This document shows, piece after piece, positions 1 to 8,203 of a stretch of DNA of 64,000 bases (its first letter is position 1; each line of letters opens with the position of its first letter). Position numbers and translations under genes: made by a program. The notes beneath the pieces are model-generated. The model made no database searches, was not told the DNA's origin, and worked only from the letters and a program-made list of their open reading frames with translations. The stretch covers positions 302,982 to 366,981 of the forward strand of contig NZ_WRXM01000002.1 in NCBI RefSeq assembly GCF_010119205.1. Direction: 5' to 3'. The DNA comes from Haloarcula limicola (GTDB lineage Archaea; Halobacteriota; Halobacteria; Halobacteriales; Haloarculaceae).

Positions 1-2
1 CC

Positions 3-350
3 GAGCCCTACGGCCTGGGTCTCCGCGCCGAGCTGGAAGAACTCGGATACGACCGCGTGAACCACGGCCGGATTTACCCGAACCTCGACACGCTCGTCGA
101 GGCGGAACTGGTCGAGAAGACGGAGCTGGACGACCGGACGAACAGCTACACGCTGACTGGCGAGGGCGTCAGTATGCTCCAGCGCCGAGCGCGTCAGCTA
201 GCAGAGCTGTGTGACTTGCCCGTGGCGATCGCTATGGACGGCGGCCGCGAGATCGAGGAGTGGCACCACTGTGTCTGCGGCGCTCGGTACCGTTCTCGGT
301 CGGCGGCACTTCGTTGCTGTGGGGATCGGTTTGGAGGTGAACAGGCGTGA
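3..350 (+). CDS. PadR-like winged-helix regulator, 5' end outside window
   Basis: The reading frame is already open at base 3 (EPYGLGLRAELEELG) and runs to a stop at 350, so the start lies upstream of the window. The visible part has the winged-helix pattern of PadR-type regulators: a recognition-helix region with RIYPNLDTLVEAELVEK followed by a wing and the phrase YTLTGEGV. A GTG at 57 would remove the first helix and is not a convincing start. The C-terminal part has a CVCGARYRS-ALRCC cysteine cluster that could bind zinc. It lies directly before a small truncated gene and a tyrosine integrase, a grouping seen at the ends of haloarchaeal integrated elements, so it may control the element. 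Family assignment is fairly sure; its target is unknown. Confidence 0.7.
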   Translation, partial: EPYGLGLRAELEELGYDRVNHGRIYPNLDTLVEAELVEKTELDDRTNSYTLTGEGVSMLQRRARQLAELCDLPVAIAMDGGREIEEWHHCVCGARYRSRSAALRCCGDRFGGEQA

Positions 351-490
351 CGGCAATCGACTGGCCTGCTGGCTTTGAGCGGACGGACTCGGCCCGTCGA
401 GAGCCAAACCGGAACTTCGAGGCGACGCTGGCACAGACAACAGAAGATATCGGCGTCGCGCCTGGTGGAGTGGAAGGGAGGACGCGATGA
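347..490 (+). pseudogene. Truncated remnant of a haloarchaeal integrase-associated protein
   Basis: A GTG start at 347 overlaps the stop of the upstream regulator and gives a 47-residue product beginning TAIDWPAGFERTDSARREP. From memory, this N-terminus matches a longer haloarchaeal protein usually found just before element integrases. Here it stops after the segment FEATLAQTTEDIGVAPGG. The stop shares bases with the integrase start (ATGA at 487-490), so translation coupling is preserved although most of the protein is missing. It is too short to carry the full domain. I read it as a deletion derivative that may still act as a leader for integrase translation. A true small gene is the alternative. 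Confidence 0.5.
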
Positions 491-1683
491 GTGAGGACGA
501 CCGCGACGCTGATGATGTCCTTGACGAGCTGCGAGAGATGCTGGACGACGAAGCAGATCTCGATTCCACGGCACCGCGGAAGGCGTTCGATCTCTGGATG
601 CAGCAGCAACAGGATGCCGCCGAATCGACTCTTCAGTCGTATCGCTACCGCGTTCGGCCGTTCCTTCAGTTCTGTGAAGAGAAGGAGATCGACGACCTGA
701 ACGAGGTGACGACGCGGGATATCAAGGAGTTCGAGGCCCGTCGATGGGATTCGGACCTTCAGCGCAACACGCTGAATAATCAGTTCGGGACGCTCCGGCA
801 GTTCCTGACCTACTGTCGAGATTTGAACGCGGTTTCGGATGACGTTGTGACGGCGCTGGATGTTCCCGACCTTTCGAAGGAACAGCGTGTCAACACGGAG
901 AAGCTCATCACCGACCGAGCGCAGGAGATTATCGAGAATCTGGACCGCTATCGGTACGCTTCGCGTGACCACGTACTGACGCTACTTCTCTGGCGTACGA
1001 CCGCGCGTATCGGCACGATTCGGTCGCTGGATTTAGAGGACGTGTATCTTGATGAGGCGGACCGCGAGCGGCTTCGAGAGGAACTGGAGTCGGGTGGATA
1101 CGCGAACCATGTCATCGAGAGCATCCTCGCTGAAGCTTCGCTTCCGTTCTTGTATCTGCGTCACCGACCAGAGAGTGAGACGCCACTGAAGAATCAGGAG
1201 GGTGGCGAGCGGATCATCAACATCGCGGAGTGGGTCGCGGACGTCCTTCGGGACTTCATTCGTGTGAACCGGGATGATGTTACTGACGAGTACGGCCGCG
1301 AGCCACTGTTGTCTTCACAGAAGGGCAGTGGTCGGCTCTCGGATTCGGCGATACGGAACTGGATTTACATCTTCACTCAGCCGTGCGAGTTCGGTGGGGA
1401 GTGTCCGCACGATCGCGATCCGGAGGAGTGCGAGGCCCGCGTGCATGGACATGGTTCGACGTGTCCGAGTTCTCGGAGCCCGCACAAGATTCGGACGGGT
1501 TCGATTACGCATCATCGAGACCAGGGCTGGCCGGTGCCGGATTTGGCGGAGAAGGCGAATACGAGTGAGGAGTTGATTGAGGGCGTCTATGACCAGCCTG
1601 AACAGCTGGTTCGAGGCGCTTCTCGGCGATCCCATCTCGACAAGCTGGACAGCGCGGCGACCGATTCAGACGACGATTCATAA
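487..1683 (+). CDS. Tyrosine-type site-specific integrase
   Basis: This 398-residue protein has the two-part layout of tyrosine recombinases. An N-terminal SAM-like DNA-binding domain (about residues 31-125, with SYRYRVRPFLQFCEEKEI) is followed by a catalytic domain from about 140. Visible catalytic residues are Arg174 (TTARIGTIRSL), His333 and Arg336 (SPHKIRTG), His342/343, and Tyr368 (GVYDQP) as the nucleophile. Cys300, Cys306, Cys315 and Cys326 with His320/322 form an inserted zinc-binding-like cluster, which I recall from haloarchaeal integrases. It would catalyse integration or excision of the element whose end is at the left of the window. No tRNA target is visible downstream. It looks intact and full length. 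Confidence 0.9.
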   Translation: MSEDDRDADDVLDELREMLDDEADLDSTAPRKAFDLWMQQQQDAAESTLQSYRYRVRPFLQFCEEKEIDDLNEVTTRDIKEFEARRWDSDLQRNTLNNQFGTLRQFLTYCRDLNAVSDDVVTALDVPDLSKEQRVNTEKLITDRAQEIIENLDRYRYASRDHVLTLLLWRTTARIGTIRSLDLEDVYLDEADRERLREELESGGYANHVIESILAEASLPFLYLRHRPESETPLKNQEGGERIINIAEWVADVLRDFIRVNRDDVTDEYGREPLLSSQKGSGRLSDSAIRNWIYIFTQPCEFGGECPHDRDPEECEARVHGHGSTCPSSRSPHKIRTGSITHHRDQGWPVPDLAEKANTSEELIEGVYDQPEQLVRGASRRSHLDKLDSAATDSDDDS

Positions 1684-1770
1684 CCAATGATGTCACCAAT
1701 AGTTTCGAGTAGATTTACATGGAAATACACAGACTGCGACGGAACCACCTCGGCGGTCCCATTCTACTTT

Positions 1771-1796
1771 CGCGGCGCTCGACTCCGAGCGCCGCG
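1771..1796. repeat. Perfect 11-bp hairpin after the integrase
   Basis: CGCGGCGCTCG at 1771-1781 and CGAGCGCCGCG at 1786-1796 are exact reverse complements around a 4-base loop. A smaller GGCGC/GCGCC-type pair follows near 1850. The site is in the 215 bp between the integrase stop and the vapB start. It could be a transcription end, a recombination or attachment core, or an extragenic palindrome; the sequence alone does not decide. Confidence 0.6.
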
Positions 1797-1879
1797 TGAA
1801 TCGACGATGAGCGGCGAGATTCGAGCCTATTAGTTCATAGCCCGGAACGGCGCGGAGCGCCGAAAGAGATACCAATTCG

Positions 1880-1897
1880 ACGTACACAACGTACACA
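1880..1897 (+). promoter_or_regulatory. Tandem 9-bp repeat abutting vapB start, candidate autoregulatory operator
   Basis: ACGTACACA occurs twice head to tail (1880-1888 and 1889-1897), ending one base before the vapB ATG at 1899. Toxin-antitoxin operons are commonly autorepressed through repeats overlapping the promoter or start, so this is a plausible VapB or VapBC binding site. No other element of this form was seen nearby. Confidence 0.45.
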
Positions 1898-1898
1898 C

Positions 1899-2120
1899 AT
1901 GAGCACGATACGAGTCACCGACGACGTAAAAGAGCGGCTACGGGACCTGAAACGGGACGACGAGAGTTTTAACGACCTACTGGACCGCCTCAGTCGAAGT
2001 GAGAAGGACGTCGAACAGATAGCAGAATCACTTAGCGAACTCGGTGAGGAGAACTTCGGTGAGCGGACGAAAGAGGCACACGAGGAGCTGAACGAGTCGC
2101 TGGAGCGACGTAGAGAATGA
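1899..2120 (+). CDS. vapB: VapB-family antitoxin
   Basis: This is a 73-residue, highly charged protein beginning STIRVTDDVKERLRDLKRDD-SFNDLLDRL, the pattern of short archaeal VapB-type antitoxins. The N-terminal strand-helix-helix part should dimerise and bind DNA. The acidic C-terminal tail (EELNESLERRRE) should wrap and block the toxin. Its stop overlaps the toxin start in ATGA (2117-2120), the usual arrangement that makes antitoxin first and couples the two. A tandem repeat just before the start may be its own operator. The pair sits beside an integrase and uses less GC-rich codons than the flanking core genes, in line with acquisition by transfer. Confidence 0.75.
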   Translation: MSTIRVTDDVKERLRDLKRDDESFNDLLDRLSRSEKDVEQIAESLSELGEENFGERTKEAHEELNESLERRRE

Positions 2121-2518
2121 TTGTTCTTGACCGGGATATACTCGTCAAGCTCGTCGAATCGAATCAAGAGGTGATTCGACACCTGAAACAGTATCGCACC
2201 GAGGAGTGGACTATCCCGTCACTAGTTGCTTGGGAATCGTACAAGGCTCAAGACTCTCGACAAGAGATGAGGCAGGCACAGACGCGCTTGCAGTCGGATT
2301 TCGACCGAATCATTGATTTCTCCGACGACACAGCACTGGAAGCAGCCTATCTCGACGAACGCCTCACTTCGCAGAGTGTCTCACTCGATCCCGTAGATCT
2401 GCTGAATCTGGCGACGGCCTACGAGGAAGGCGGGACGTTCGTTACCCACAACGAGCGAGACTTCGACAAAGCGCCCCTACTCGAACTCGCGGACATAGAC
2501 GTCGTGCACACTAGTTGA
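2117..2518 (+). CDS. vapC: VapC-type PIN-domain ribonuclease toxin
   Basis: The 133-residue protein is a single PIN domain. The acidic metal-binding positions are recognisable: Asp5 in VLDRDIL, Glu40 in VAWESY, Asp94 in DPVDLLNLATA and Asp115 in THNERDFD. This matches the standard PIN layout, in which these residues hold Mg or Mn for single-strand RNA cleavage, usually of tRNA or rRNA in VapC toxins. It overlaps the antitoxin gene by 4 bases. Lower-GC codons such as TTG, AGT and CAA are frequent compared with neighbours to the right. The RNA target cannot be told from sequence. Confidence 0.8.
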   Translation: MIVLDRDILVKLVESNQEVIRHLKQYRTEEWTIPSLVAWESYKAQDSRQEMRQAQTRLQSDFDRIIDFSDDTALEAAYLDERLTSQSVSLDPVDLLNLATAYEEGGTFVTHNERDFDKAPLLELADIDVVHTS

Positions 2519-2540
2519 TATTCTGCCGAGATACGACGGT

Positions 2541-2783
2541 TTAGCTCCGCGTTATCTCTATCAGACCGCGTTTCAGCGCTTCTTCGAAGCGATCGTCCAG
2601 CGCCATCGACTCCCAGTTCTCCGGGAGTTCGTCGTCGGGGAGCGAAGAGAGCGAGTCGACCAGCGAGCGGTGGAGAAACCGACCGTTCTCCCCGCAGTCG
2701 TCACAGGTACGGATGATCGACCGGACGCCGAAGGAGCGCGTGGCGGTCGCACCGCAGTTGGCACAGACGTACGTTTCGGTCAC
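2541..2783 (-). CDS. Small zinc-ribbon protein
   Basis: An 80-residue protein with Cys7-x2-Cys10 (YVCANCGA) and Cys27-x2-Cys30 (RTCDDCGE) forms one zinc ribbon at the N-terminus. It is followed by an acidic helical tail (LPDDELPENWESMALDDRFEEALKRG). Such tiny CxxC proteins are abundant in haloarchaea and are thought to mediate nucleic-acid or protein contacts. No specific function is recognised. It lies 115 bp downstream of ilvD on the same strand and marks the first core-like gene after the integrated element. Confidence 0.65.
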   Translation of the reverse strand: MTETYVCANCGATATRSFGVRSIIRTCDDCGENGRFLHRSLVDSLSSLPDDELPENWESMALDDRFEEALKRGLIEITRS

Positions 2784-2898
2784 ACCCCCCGTTTGGGGCT
2801 CCTCCTACTCGGGCGTTGCGCCGTCCGTCGGCGATTTTCCGATACGAAATTCAGAACGAGCTACACGTCGGCCGCGATACCGCCGCCGGCGCGGCCCG

Positions 2899-4629
2899 TC
2901 ACTCCCACTTCGCGCCGGGGTTCGTCACCGCGCCGTTGGCCGCCGATCCGAAGTCGCGGTGGTACTTCGCCAGCACGCCGTTCGCGTAGTTCGGTTCCGG
3001 GGTGTCCCGGTCGGCCAGTCGTTCTTCGAGTTCCTCGTCGGTGAGGTCCACCGAGAGTTCGAGGTCGTCGATGTCGATGGTGATGGTGTCGCCGTCCTCC
3101 AGCGCGGCGACGGGGCCGCCGACGTAGGCCTCGGGGGCGATGTGGCCGATCGAGAAGCCGCGGGTCGCACCGGAGAAGCGGCCGTCGGTGAGCAGCGCCA
3201 CGTCCTCGGAGTGGCCCTGGCCGGCGACGGCGCTCGTGACGCCGAGCATCTCGCGCATGCCGGGACCGCCGCGGGGCCCCTCGTTGCGGATGACGATGGC
3301 GTCGCCGCTCTCGACGTTGCCCTCCTGGACGTACTCCATCGCGCCGGACTCCTCCTCGAAGACGCGGACCGGCCCCTCGTGGTGGAGGTGGTCCTCGCCG
3401 GTGATCTTGATGACCGCGCCGTCGGGCGCGAGGTTGCCCGAGAGGATGCGGATGGCCCCGCGCTCGTGGATGGGGTCCTCGACCGTGTTCAGGAAGTCCG
3501 CGTCGAGGTCCTCGATGGCCGGCGGGTCGAGCGCTTCGAGTTCCTCGGAGACGGTGTTGCCCGTCACCGTCAGCGCGTCGCCGTGGAGCAGACCGGCGTC
3601 GGCGAGGGCCTTCAGGACGACTGGGACGCCGCCGACCTCGTGGAGGTCGTTCATCACGCGGCTGCCGCCGGGCTGGAGGTCGGCGATCTTGGGCGTCCGG
3701 GCGCTGATCTCGTTGAACTGCTCGATGTCGAGGTCGACGCCGGCCTCGGCGGCCAGCGCGAGCAGGTGGAGGACGGCGTTGGTCGACCCGCCGACGGCGA
3801 CCTGCAGCGCGATGGCGTTCTCGAAGCTCTCCAGCGTGAGGAAGTCGGAGGGTTTGCGGTCGTTCTCGACCACGTCCAGGACGAGTTCGCCGCTGTCGCG
3901 AGCCACGTCGTAGCGCGACTCGTGTTCCGCGGGCGGGGAGGCGCTTCCGAGGGGTGCGAACCCGAGCGCCTCGGAGATGGAGGCCATCGTGTTGGCGGTG
4001 AACATCCCGCCGCAGGAGCCCGCGCCGGGGCAGGCGTGGCGCTCCATCTCGTCGAGTTCCTCCTCGCTCATCTCGCCGTCGGCGACGGCCCCGACGCCCT
4101 CGAAGACGTTCTGGATGGTGATCTCGCGGCCGTCGTGCTCGCCGGGCATGATGGACCCGCCGTAGAGGAAGACGCTCGGGAGGTCGGTGCGGATGGAGGC
4201 CATCATCATCCCGGGCATGTTCTTGTCGCAGCCGCCGATGGTGACCAGCCCGTCCATGCGCTCGCCGAAGGAGACGAGTTCGACGGAGTCGGCGATGACC
4301 TCCCGGGAGATAAGCGAGGCTTTCATCCCCTCGGTCCCCATCGAGATGGCGTCGGAGATGGTGATGGTGCCGAACTCGATCGGCATCCCGCCGGCGTCGT
4401 CGATGCCCTCGTAGGCGGCGTCGGCCACGTCGTCCAGGTGGACGTTACACGGCGTGATGTCGGCCGCCGGGTTTGCGACGCCGACCATCGGCGAGGCGAG
4501 GTCCTCGTCGTCGTAGCCCATCGCGCGGAACATCGCGCGGTGGGGGGCCTTCTCGACGCCCTCGGTGACTTCGTTGCTCCGGAGGTCCGGGTCCTTCTCC
4601 GGACGCTCGCGGCGTTCCTGCTGACTCAT
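2899..4629 (-). CDS. ilvD: Dihydroxy-acid dehydratase
   Basis: This 576-residue enzyme dehydrates 2,3-dihydroxy-isovalerate and 2,3-dihydroxy-3-methylvalerate in branched-chain amino acid synthesis. The IlvD/Edd family is clear from TPCNVHL (Cys61), [10 protein letters not shown] (Cys134) and [16 protein letters not shown] (Cys206), the cysteines expected to hold the Fe-S cluster. The C-terminal half ends [11 protein letters not shown] as in intact family members. The start at 4629 ([10 protein letters not shown]) was chosen because the open frame upstream (to 4767) is basic, non-conserved and runs into the divergent gene. No other ilv gene is adjacent, so it is transcribed alone here. Confidence 0.95.
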   Translation of the reverse strand: MSQQERRERPEKDPDLRSNEVTEGVEKAPHRAMFRAMGYDDEDLASPMVGVANPAADITPCNVHLDDVADAAYEGIDDAGGMPIEFGTITISDAISMGTEGMKASLISREVIADSVELVSFGERMDGLVTIGGCDKNMPGMMMASIRTDLPSVFLYGGSIMPGEHDGREITIQNVFEGVGAVADGEMSEEELDEMERHACPGAGSCGGMFTANTMASISEALGFAPLGSASPPAEHESRYDVARDSGELVLDVVENDRKPSDFLTLESFENAIALQVAVGGSTNAVLHLLALAAEAGVDLDIEQFNEISARTPKIADLQPGGSRVMNDLHEVGGVPVVLKALADAGLLHGDALTVTGNTVSEELEALDPPAIEDLDADFLNTVEDPIHERGAIRILSGNLAPDGAVIKITGEDHLHHEGPVRVFEEESGAMEYVQEGNVESGDAIVIRNEGPRGGPGMREMLGVTSAVAGQGHSEDVALLTDGRFSGATRGFSIGHIAPEAYVGGPVAALEDGDTITIDIDDLELSVDLTDEELEERLADRDTPEPNYANGVLAKYHRDFGSAANGAVTNPGAKWE

Positions 4630-4753
4630 GTTCGAACCCAGACCCCGGGTCGCCTTAAACGCCCTGTAATCGTGGTACCGTCCCGCACTCTCGTCCGTGG
4701 CGAATCCCACCGCTGACAGTAGCTTCTTTCCCGCTCGCCCCGAACCCCGTCCA

Positions 4754-5725
4754 ATGGCGACGGTCACGACCGCGGCGCGACTCCACTTCGGCTTTCAGAA
4801 CCTCTCGCTCGCCCACGACCGCCTCTACGGCGGTGTCGGGCTCGCACTCGACGAGCCGCGGCTCGTCGTCACCGCCGAGGCGGCCGAGGTGATAGCGTGC
4901 GACGACGCGGCCGTCGAACCCTACGCCCGCCGCGTCGTCGAGGCGCTGGACGTGCCCGGGGCGCGGGTCGCCGTCGAGGAGCGATTTCCCCGCCACGTCG
5001 GGCTCGGGAGCGGGACCCAGTTGGCGCTCGCGGTCCTCGTCGCCGTGGCGCGAGCGCACGACCTGACCGCGGACGCGCGGACCGTCGCACCGCGACTCGG
5101 ACGGGGCGGGCGCAGCGGGATCGGCGTCGCCACGTTCGAAAACGGCGGGTTCGTCGTCGACGGCGGCCACCCGACCGAGCGCTTTACCGCCCAACCGCCA
5201 GCCGAGGGCGACTGGGACGTGCCGCCGATATTGGCCCGTCACGACGTGCCGGCTCACTGGCGGTTCCTCGTCGTCGTCCCGGACACCGACCCCGGACAGA
5301 GCGGGAGCGAGGAGGACCGGAGCATGCGACAGGCCATCGAGCGGGCCGACCCCGGCATCGCCGACGAGATCTCGACCCTGCTCACCCGCCGGCTCCTCCC
5401 GGCCATCGCCACGCGGGACCGCCGCCGGTTCGGCGCGGCCGCCGCTCGACTCGGCCGACTTAACGGCGCGTGGTACGCCGACGAACAGGGCGGCGTCTAT
5501 CGTCCGCCAGCGGGCACCATCGTCGAGTCCCTCTCTGACGCCCCGACGGTGACCGGCGCGGGCCAGTCCTCGTGGGGGCCGACCGTCTGGGGACTGACGG
5601 ACGCCGACGGCGCGGCGGCGGCGCGAGAGGCCGGTGCGGACGCACTTGACGCCGCCGGCGTCGACGGTGACGTGTACCTGGTCGCCCCGCGGAACACGGG
5701 CGCGAAGTTGGCCGAGGGGGAGTAG
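4754..5725 (+). CDS. Beta-ribofuranosylaminobenzene 5'-phosphate synthase family protein (GHMP superfamily)
   Basis: This 323-residue protein opens with [12 protein letters not shown] and has the glycine/serine motif [16 protein letters not shown] (about residues 77-92), typical of beta-RFAP synthase in the GHMP kinase superfamily. Further matches are [23 protein letters not shown] and [11 protein letters not shown]. In methanogens this enzyme joins p-aminobenzoate and PRPP in the first step of methanopterin synthesis. Haloarchaea are not known for methanopterin, so a role in a related pterin or folate-type C1 carrier is likely but unproven. It is divergent from ilvD across 124 bp. The ATG at 4754 places the conserved start correctly. 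Confidence 0.85.
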   Translation: MATVTTAARLHFGFQNLSLAHDRLYGGVGLALDEPRLVVTAEAAEVIACDDAAVEPYARRVVEALDVPGARVAVEERFPRHVGLGSGTQLALAVLVAVARAHDLTADARTVAPRLGRGGRSGIGVATFENGGFVVDGGHPTERFTAQPPAEGDWDVPPILARHDVPAHWRFLVVVPDTDPGQSGSEEDRSMRQAIERADPGIADEISTLLTRRLLPAIATRDRRRFGAAAARLGRLNGAWYADEQGGVYRPPAGTIVESLSDAPTVTGAGQSSWGPTVWGLTDADGAAAAREAGADALDAAGVDGDVYLVAPRNTGAKLAEGE

Positions 5726-5796
5726 TCCACCGCCCCGTTACCAATCGTGGTAGCGTGAGCCAAGCGTTTAAGCGACCGCACGGGCCACTGGAGTTC

Positions 5797-6633
5797 ATGA
5801 AGCGAATCCCGTTCGGCATCAGGCAACTGGACGCCGTCGTCAACGGCGGCGCGCCGGCCGGCAGCGTCGTCTTGCTCTCGGGGGAGGGCGGAGCCGGCAC
5901 GCGGGAGTTCATGCACACGAGCGCGGTCATCAACGGATTGGCCGAGGAAGACGGCGACCTCTTCGACCTCCACTACGGGTCGCTGTCGGCCGATGCCGTC
6001 CTCCCGGAGTCCGTCCACTACGTCTCCTTCACCGCGAGCGGCGGGCAACTCGAAGCCGAGATGCGGCTGGCGATGGACGAGGAGCTGCTGGAGGCCGGCC
6101 TCGCGGGAGTGGAGTTTCACGACCTCTCCGAGCGGTACTTCCACGTGAGCCCGGTACCCAGAGAGTGGTACGCCGAGGAGACGCCGACGATCAAGGACCT
6201 GCGGGCGCGCCACGAACGCGACGACCTGTTGGGGGCGCTGGGCGAGAAGCTCGGCGACGTCGCGCCCGGCAATCTGGTCCTCATCGACTCGCTGTCGGAC
6301 CTCATCAACGGACTCGGTCGGGACATCGACTGGACGGACATCACGTACCTCGTCTCCGGCCTCCAGAGAGCGGCCCACGAGTGGGGCGGGCTCATCCTCT
6401 TACACCTCAACAGCGAGACGCTCTCGGACGTGCGCGAGGGGCAGTTGAGCGACGCCGCCCACGGGACGATGGAGTTCTCCTGGGAATCGGGGGGGTCCAC
6501 CCGCGCCCGGACGCTCGTCGTCAAGCAGTTCCGCGGCGTCCTCTCCCAGATAGAGGCGGAGAACATCGTCCAGTTCGAGACCGAGATCGGCGACGCCGGC
6601 TTCGACATCAGCGACGTGCGCAAGATCCGCTGA
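5797..6633 (+). CDS. RecA/KaiC-like ATPase-fold protein with degenerate P-loop
   Basis: The 278-residue protein begins MKRIPFGIRQLDAVVNGGAPAGS, the standard entry to a KaiC/Rad55-type RecA fold. The nucleotide loop reads LSGEGGAGTREF: Arg stands where the Walker A lysine belongs. The Walker B-like strand is LVLIDSLSDL, and a long helical insert (residues about 60-150) separates the motifs. The family includes haloarchaeal HTR-like sensory or regulatory ATPases. The altered loop suggests weak or no ATP hydrolysis here and a scaffold or sensing role. An upstream GTG at 5755 would add 14 poorly fitting residues, so 5797 is preferred. It lies alone between the RFAP synthase homologue and a coiled-coil gene. 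Confidence 0.75.
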   Translation: MKRIPFGIRQLDAVVNGGAPAGSVVLLSGEGGAGTREFMHTSAVINGLAEEDGDLFDLHYGSLSADAVLPESVHYVSFTASGGQLEAEMRLAMDEELLEAGLAGVEFHDLSERYFHVSPVPREWYAEETPTIKDLRARHERDDLLGALGEKLGDVAPGNLVLIDSLSDLINGLGRDIDWTDITYLVSGLQRAAHEWGGLILLHLNSETLSDVREGQLSDAAHGTMEFSWESGGSTRARTLVVKQFRGVLSQIEAENIVQFETEIGDAGFDISDVRKIR

Positions 6634-6721
6634 AACGGGCCTCTCGGGCGTTCTGGTCCCAGTCTCGGACGCTGAAATGGGCGGCAAACGCTTAACTAGC
6701 AGGTTCGTCAAACCGTACTCC

Positions 6722-7639
6722 ATGGCCAGTGAGTCGACGGAGGAGGGGGCCGTCACCGTCGAGTTGTCGCCGGGGCTCGACGAGTGGCTCGACGAGCGAG
6801 CGGCGACGCTCGGCGTCCCCCGCGAAGAGGTCGTCAGACAGGTGCTGGCGTCGTATCAGGCCGCGGCCGATTTCGAGGACGGGTCGCTATCGGGGCTCGT
6901 CGACGTCGAGGCGGCCGTCGAGGACGCGATGCAGGACCAGCTCGATGCCGCGGTCAGCGCCGCCGTCGCCGACGCGCTGGACGGACAGGTCGAGACGACG
7001 GCGGAGTCGGCCGTCGGCGACCACCTCCCGGCGATCGCCGACGCCGTCGAGGGGCGACTGGACGACCGGGTCGACGCCGTCGAAGCCGACTTCCGAGCCA
7101 AGATCGAGGACGTGCGCGAACGGGTCGTTCAGGTCAAGCGGGAGGCCGACGGGAAGGCCCCGGCCGACCACGACCACGCCGAGTTCGACGCGCTCGCCGA
7201 ACTCGAGAGCGAGGTGACGGAACTGCGACGCGAACTCGTCGACCATACAGAACGCGTCGAGGAGCGCGTCGCCGACCAGTCGGGCCGCATCGACGACCTC
7301 GAAGCGGAGTCGACCGCCGTCGAGGACCGGCTCGACGACGTCGAGGACAAGCTCAAGCGCGTCGCGTGGGTCGTCAGCGACCTCCGGGAGGACCGGGGCG
7401 GCCGCGACAGTCACCAGCGGGCCGTCGACCGTATCAAGCGCGCCGCGGCGCAGGAGGGCGTCTCGACGGCGACCTGTGAGAACTGCGGCGAGTCGGTCGA
7501 GATCGCCCTGTTGACCGATCCGCAGTGTCCCCACTGCGGGACGGCCGTCTCCGACGTGCGACCGGAGGGGGGTATCTTCCGCACGAAGGCGCGGCTCGTC
7601 ACCGCCGCGCAACTGGAGGCCAGTTCGGACGATGAGTGA
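6722..7639 (+). CDS. Coiled-coil protein with N-terminal ribbon-helix-helix-like region and C-terminal zinc ribbon
   Basis: This is a 305-residue protein in three parts. Residues 8-45 (VTVELSPGLDEWLDERAATLGVPREEVVRQVL) resemble a ribbon-helix-helix segment. Residues about 60-235 are heptad-rich acidic coiled coil with alternating Asp/Glu/Arg. Residues 255-280 hold a zinc ribbon, CENCGES then CPHCGTA. The shape suggests a dimeric DNA- or partner-binding scaffold, but no function is established. Its stop lies inside the start of the next gene (8 bp overlap), and TFS follows, so it may work with transcription. A TATA-like AACGCTTAACT lies about 30 bp before the ATG. Confidence 0.7.
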   Translation: MASESTEEGAVTVELSPGLDEWLDERAATLGVPREEVVRQVLASYQAAADFEDGSLSGLVDVEAAVEDAMQDQLDAAVSAAVADALDGQVETTAESAVGDHLPAIADAVEGRLDDRVDAVEADFRAKIEDVRERVVQVKREADGKAPADHDHAEFDALAELESEVTELRRELVDHTERVEERVADQSGRIDDLEAESTAVEDRLDDVEDKLKRVAWVVSDLREDRGGRDSHQRAVDRIKRAAAQEGVSTATCENCGESVEIALLTDPQCPHCGTAVSDVRPEGGIFRTKARLVTAAQLEASSDDE

Positions 7640-8171
7640 CGACCGCGACGACCCGTTCGAGGAGTTCGACGCGCAGGCGGACCGCGACGGCGACCCGTTC
7701 GCGCATCTCGACGCGCCCGACGAAGCCGACGAATCGTCGATCGGGACGGCTGACGATGCTACCGTCGCCGAGGAACCCGCTCCCGACGGGGAGTTCGAGG
7801 CGGTCACGGACGACGGCCCGCTCTCGGCGGGGGAAGCCGACCCGTTCTCGGGGATGACCGACCGCGGCGGCGACCCCTTCGGCGCCGGCGAGAGCGTCTT
7901 CGAGGCGGTCGACGTCGGCTCCGTCGACGCCGACGAGGTGTGGGCGTCGCTCGCCGAGGACGGCGACGAGCGACCGACCGCCGGCGTCACTCGCCACGCC
8001 GACGTCTCGAAACACCGCTACTGCGAGCGGTGCGAGCACTTCTCCGGCCCGCCGGAAGTCCGGTGTACGCGCGGGGACACCGAGATCGTGGAGTTTCTCG
8101 ACATGGAGACGGTGCGGTTGCTGAACTGCCCGGTCGTCGCCGAACAGCGCCGGCTCGGCAACGAGGAGTAA
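7632..8171 (+). CDS. Acidic protein with C-terminal cysteine motif, coupled to coiled-coil gene
   Basis: This 179-residue protein overlaps the upstream coiled-coil gene by 8 bp and is probably translated with it. The first 110 residues are very acidic and repetitive, with DPF and DDP motifs (DDPFEEFD, GDPFAHLD, ADPFSGM, GDPFGAG) that look like short linear binding motifs. The last 55 residues form a compact part with Cys-x2-Cys (YCERCEHF), a later Cys (VRCTRGD) and LNCPVV, possibly a zinc site. The repeated DPF motif suggests docking to a partner, perhaps the coiled-coil protein. No family function is recognised. Confidence 0.65.
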   Translation: MSDDRDDPFEEFDAQADRDGDPFAHLDAPDEADESSIGTADDATVAEEPAPDGEFEAVTDDGPLSAGEADPFSGMTDRGGDPFGAGESVFEAVDVGSVDADEVWASLAEDGDERPTAGVTRHADVSKHRYCERCEHFSGPPEVRCTRGDTEIVEFLDMETVRLLNCPVVAEQRRLGNEE

Positions 8172-8203
8172 CGTCTTTTTGCGGGGACCGCCCAGTAGCG
8201 GCT

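Noticed and set aside
2713-4716. Long plus-strand frame opposite ilvD
   Set aside because: It is a mirror of the strongly conserved ilvD gene and its product is a valine/aspartate-rich shadow with no domain. GC-rich genes often produce such antisense frames.
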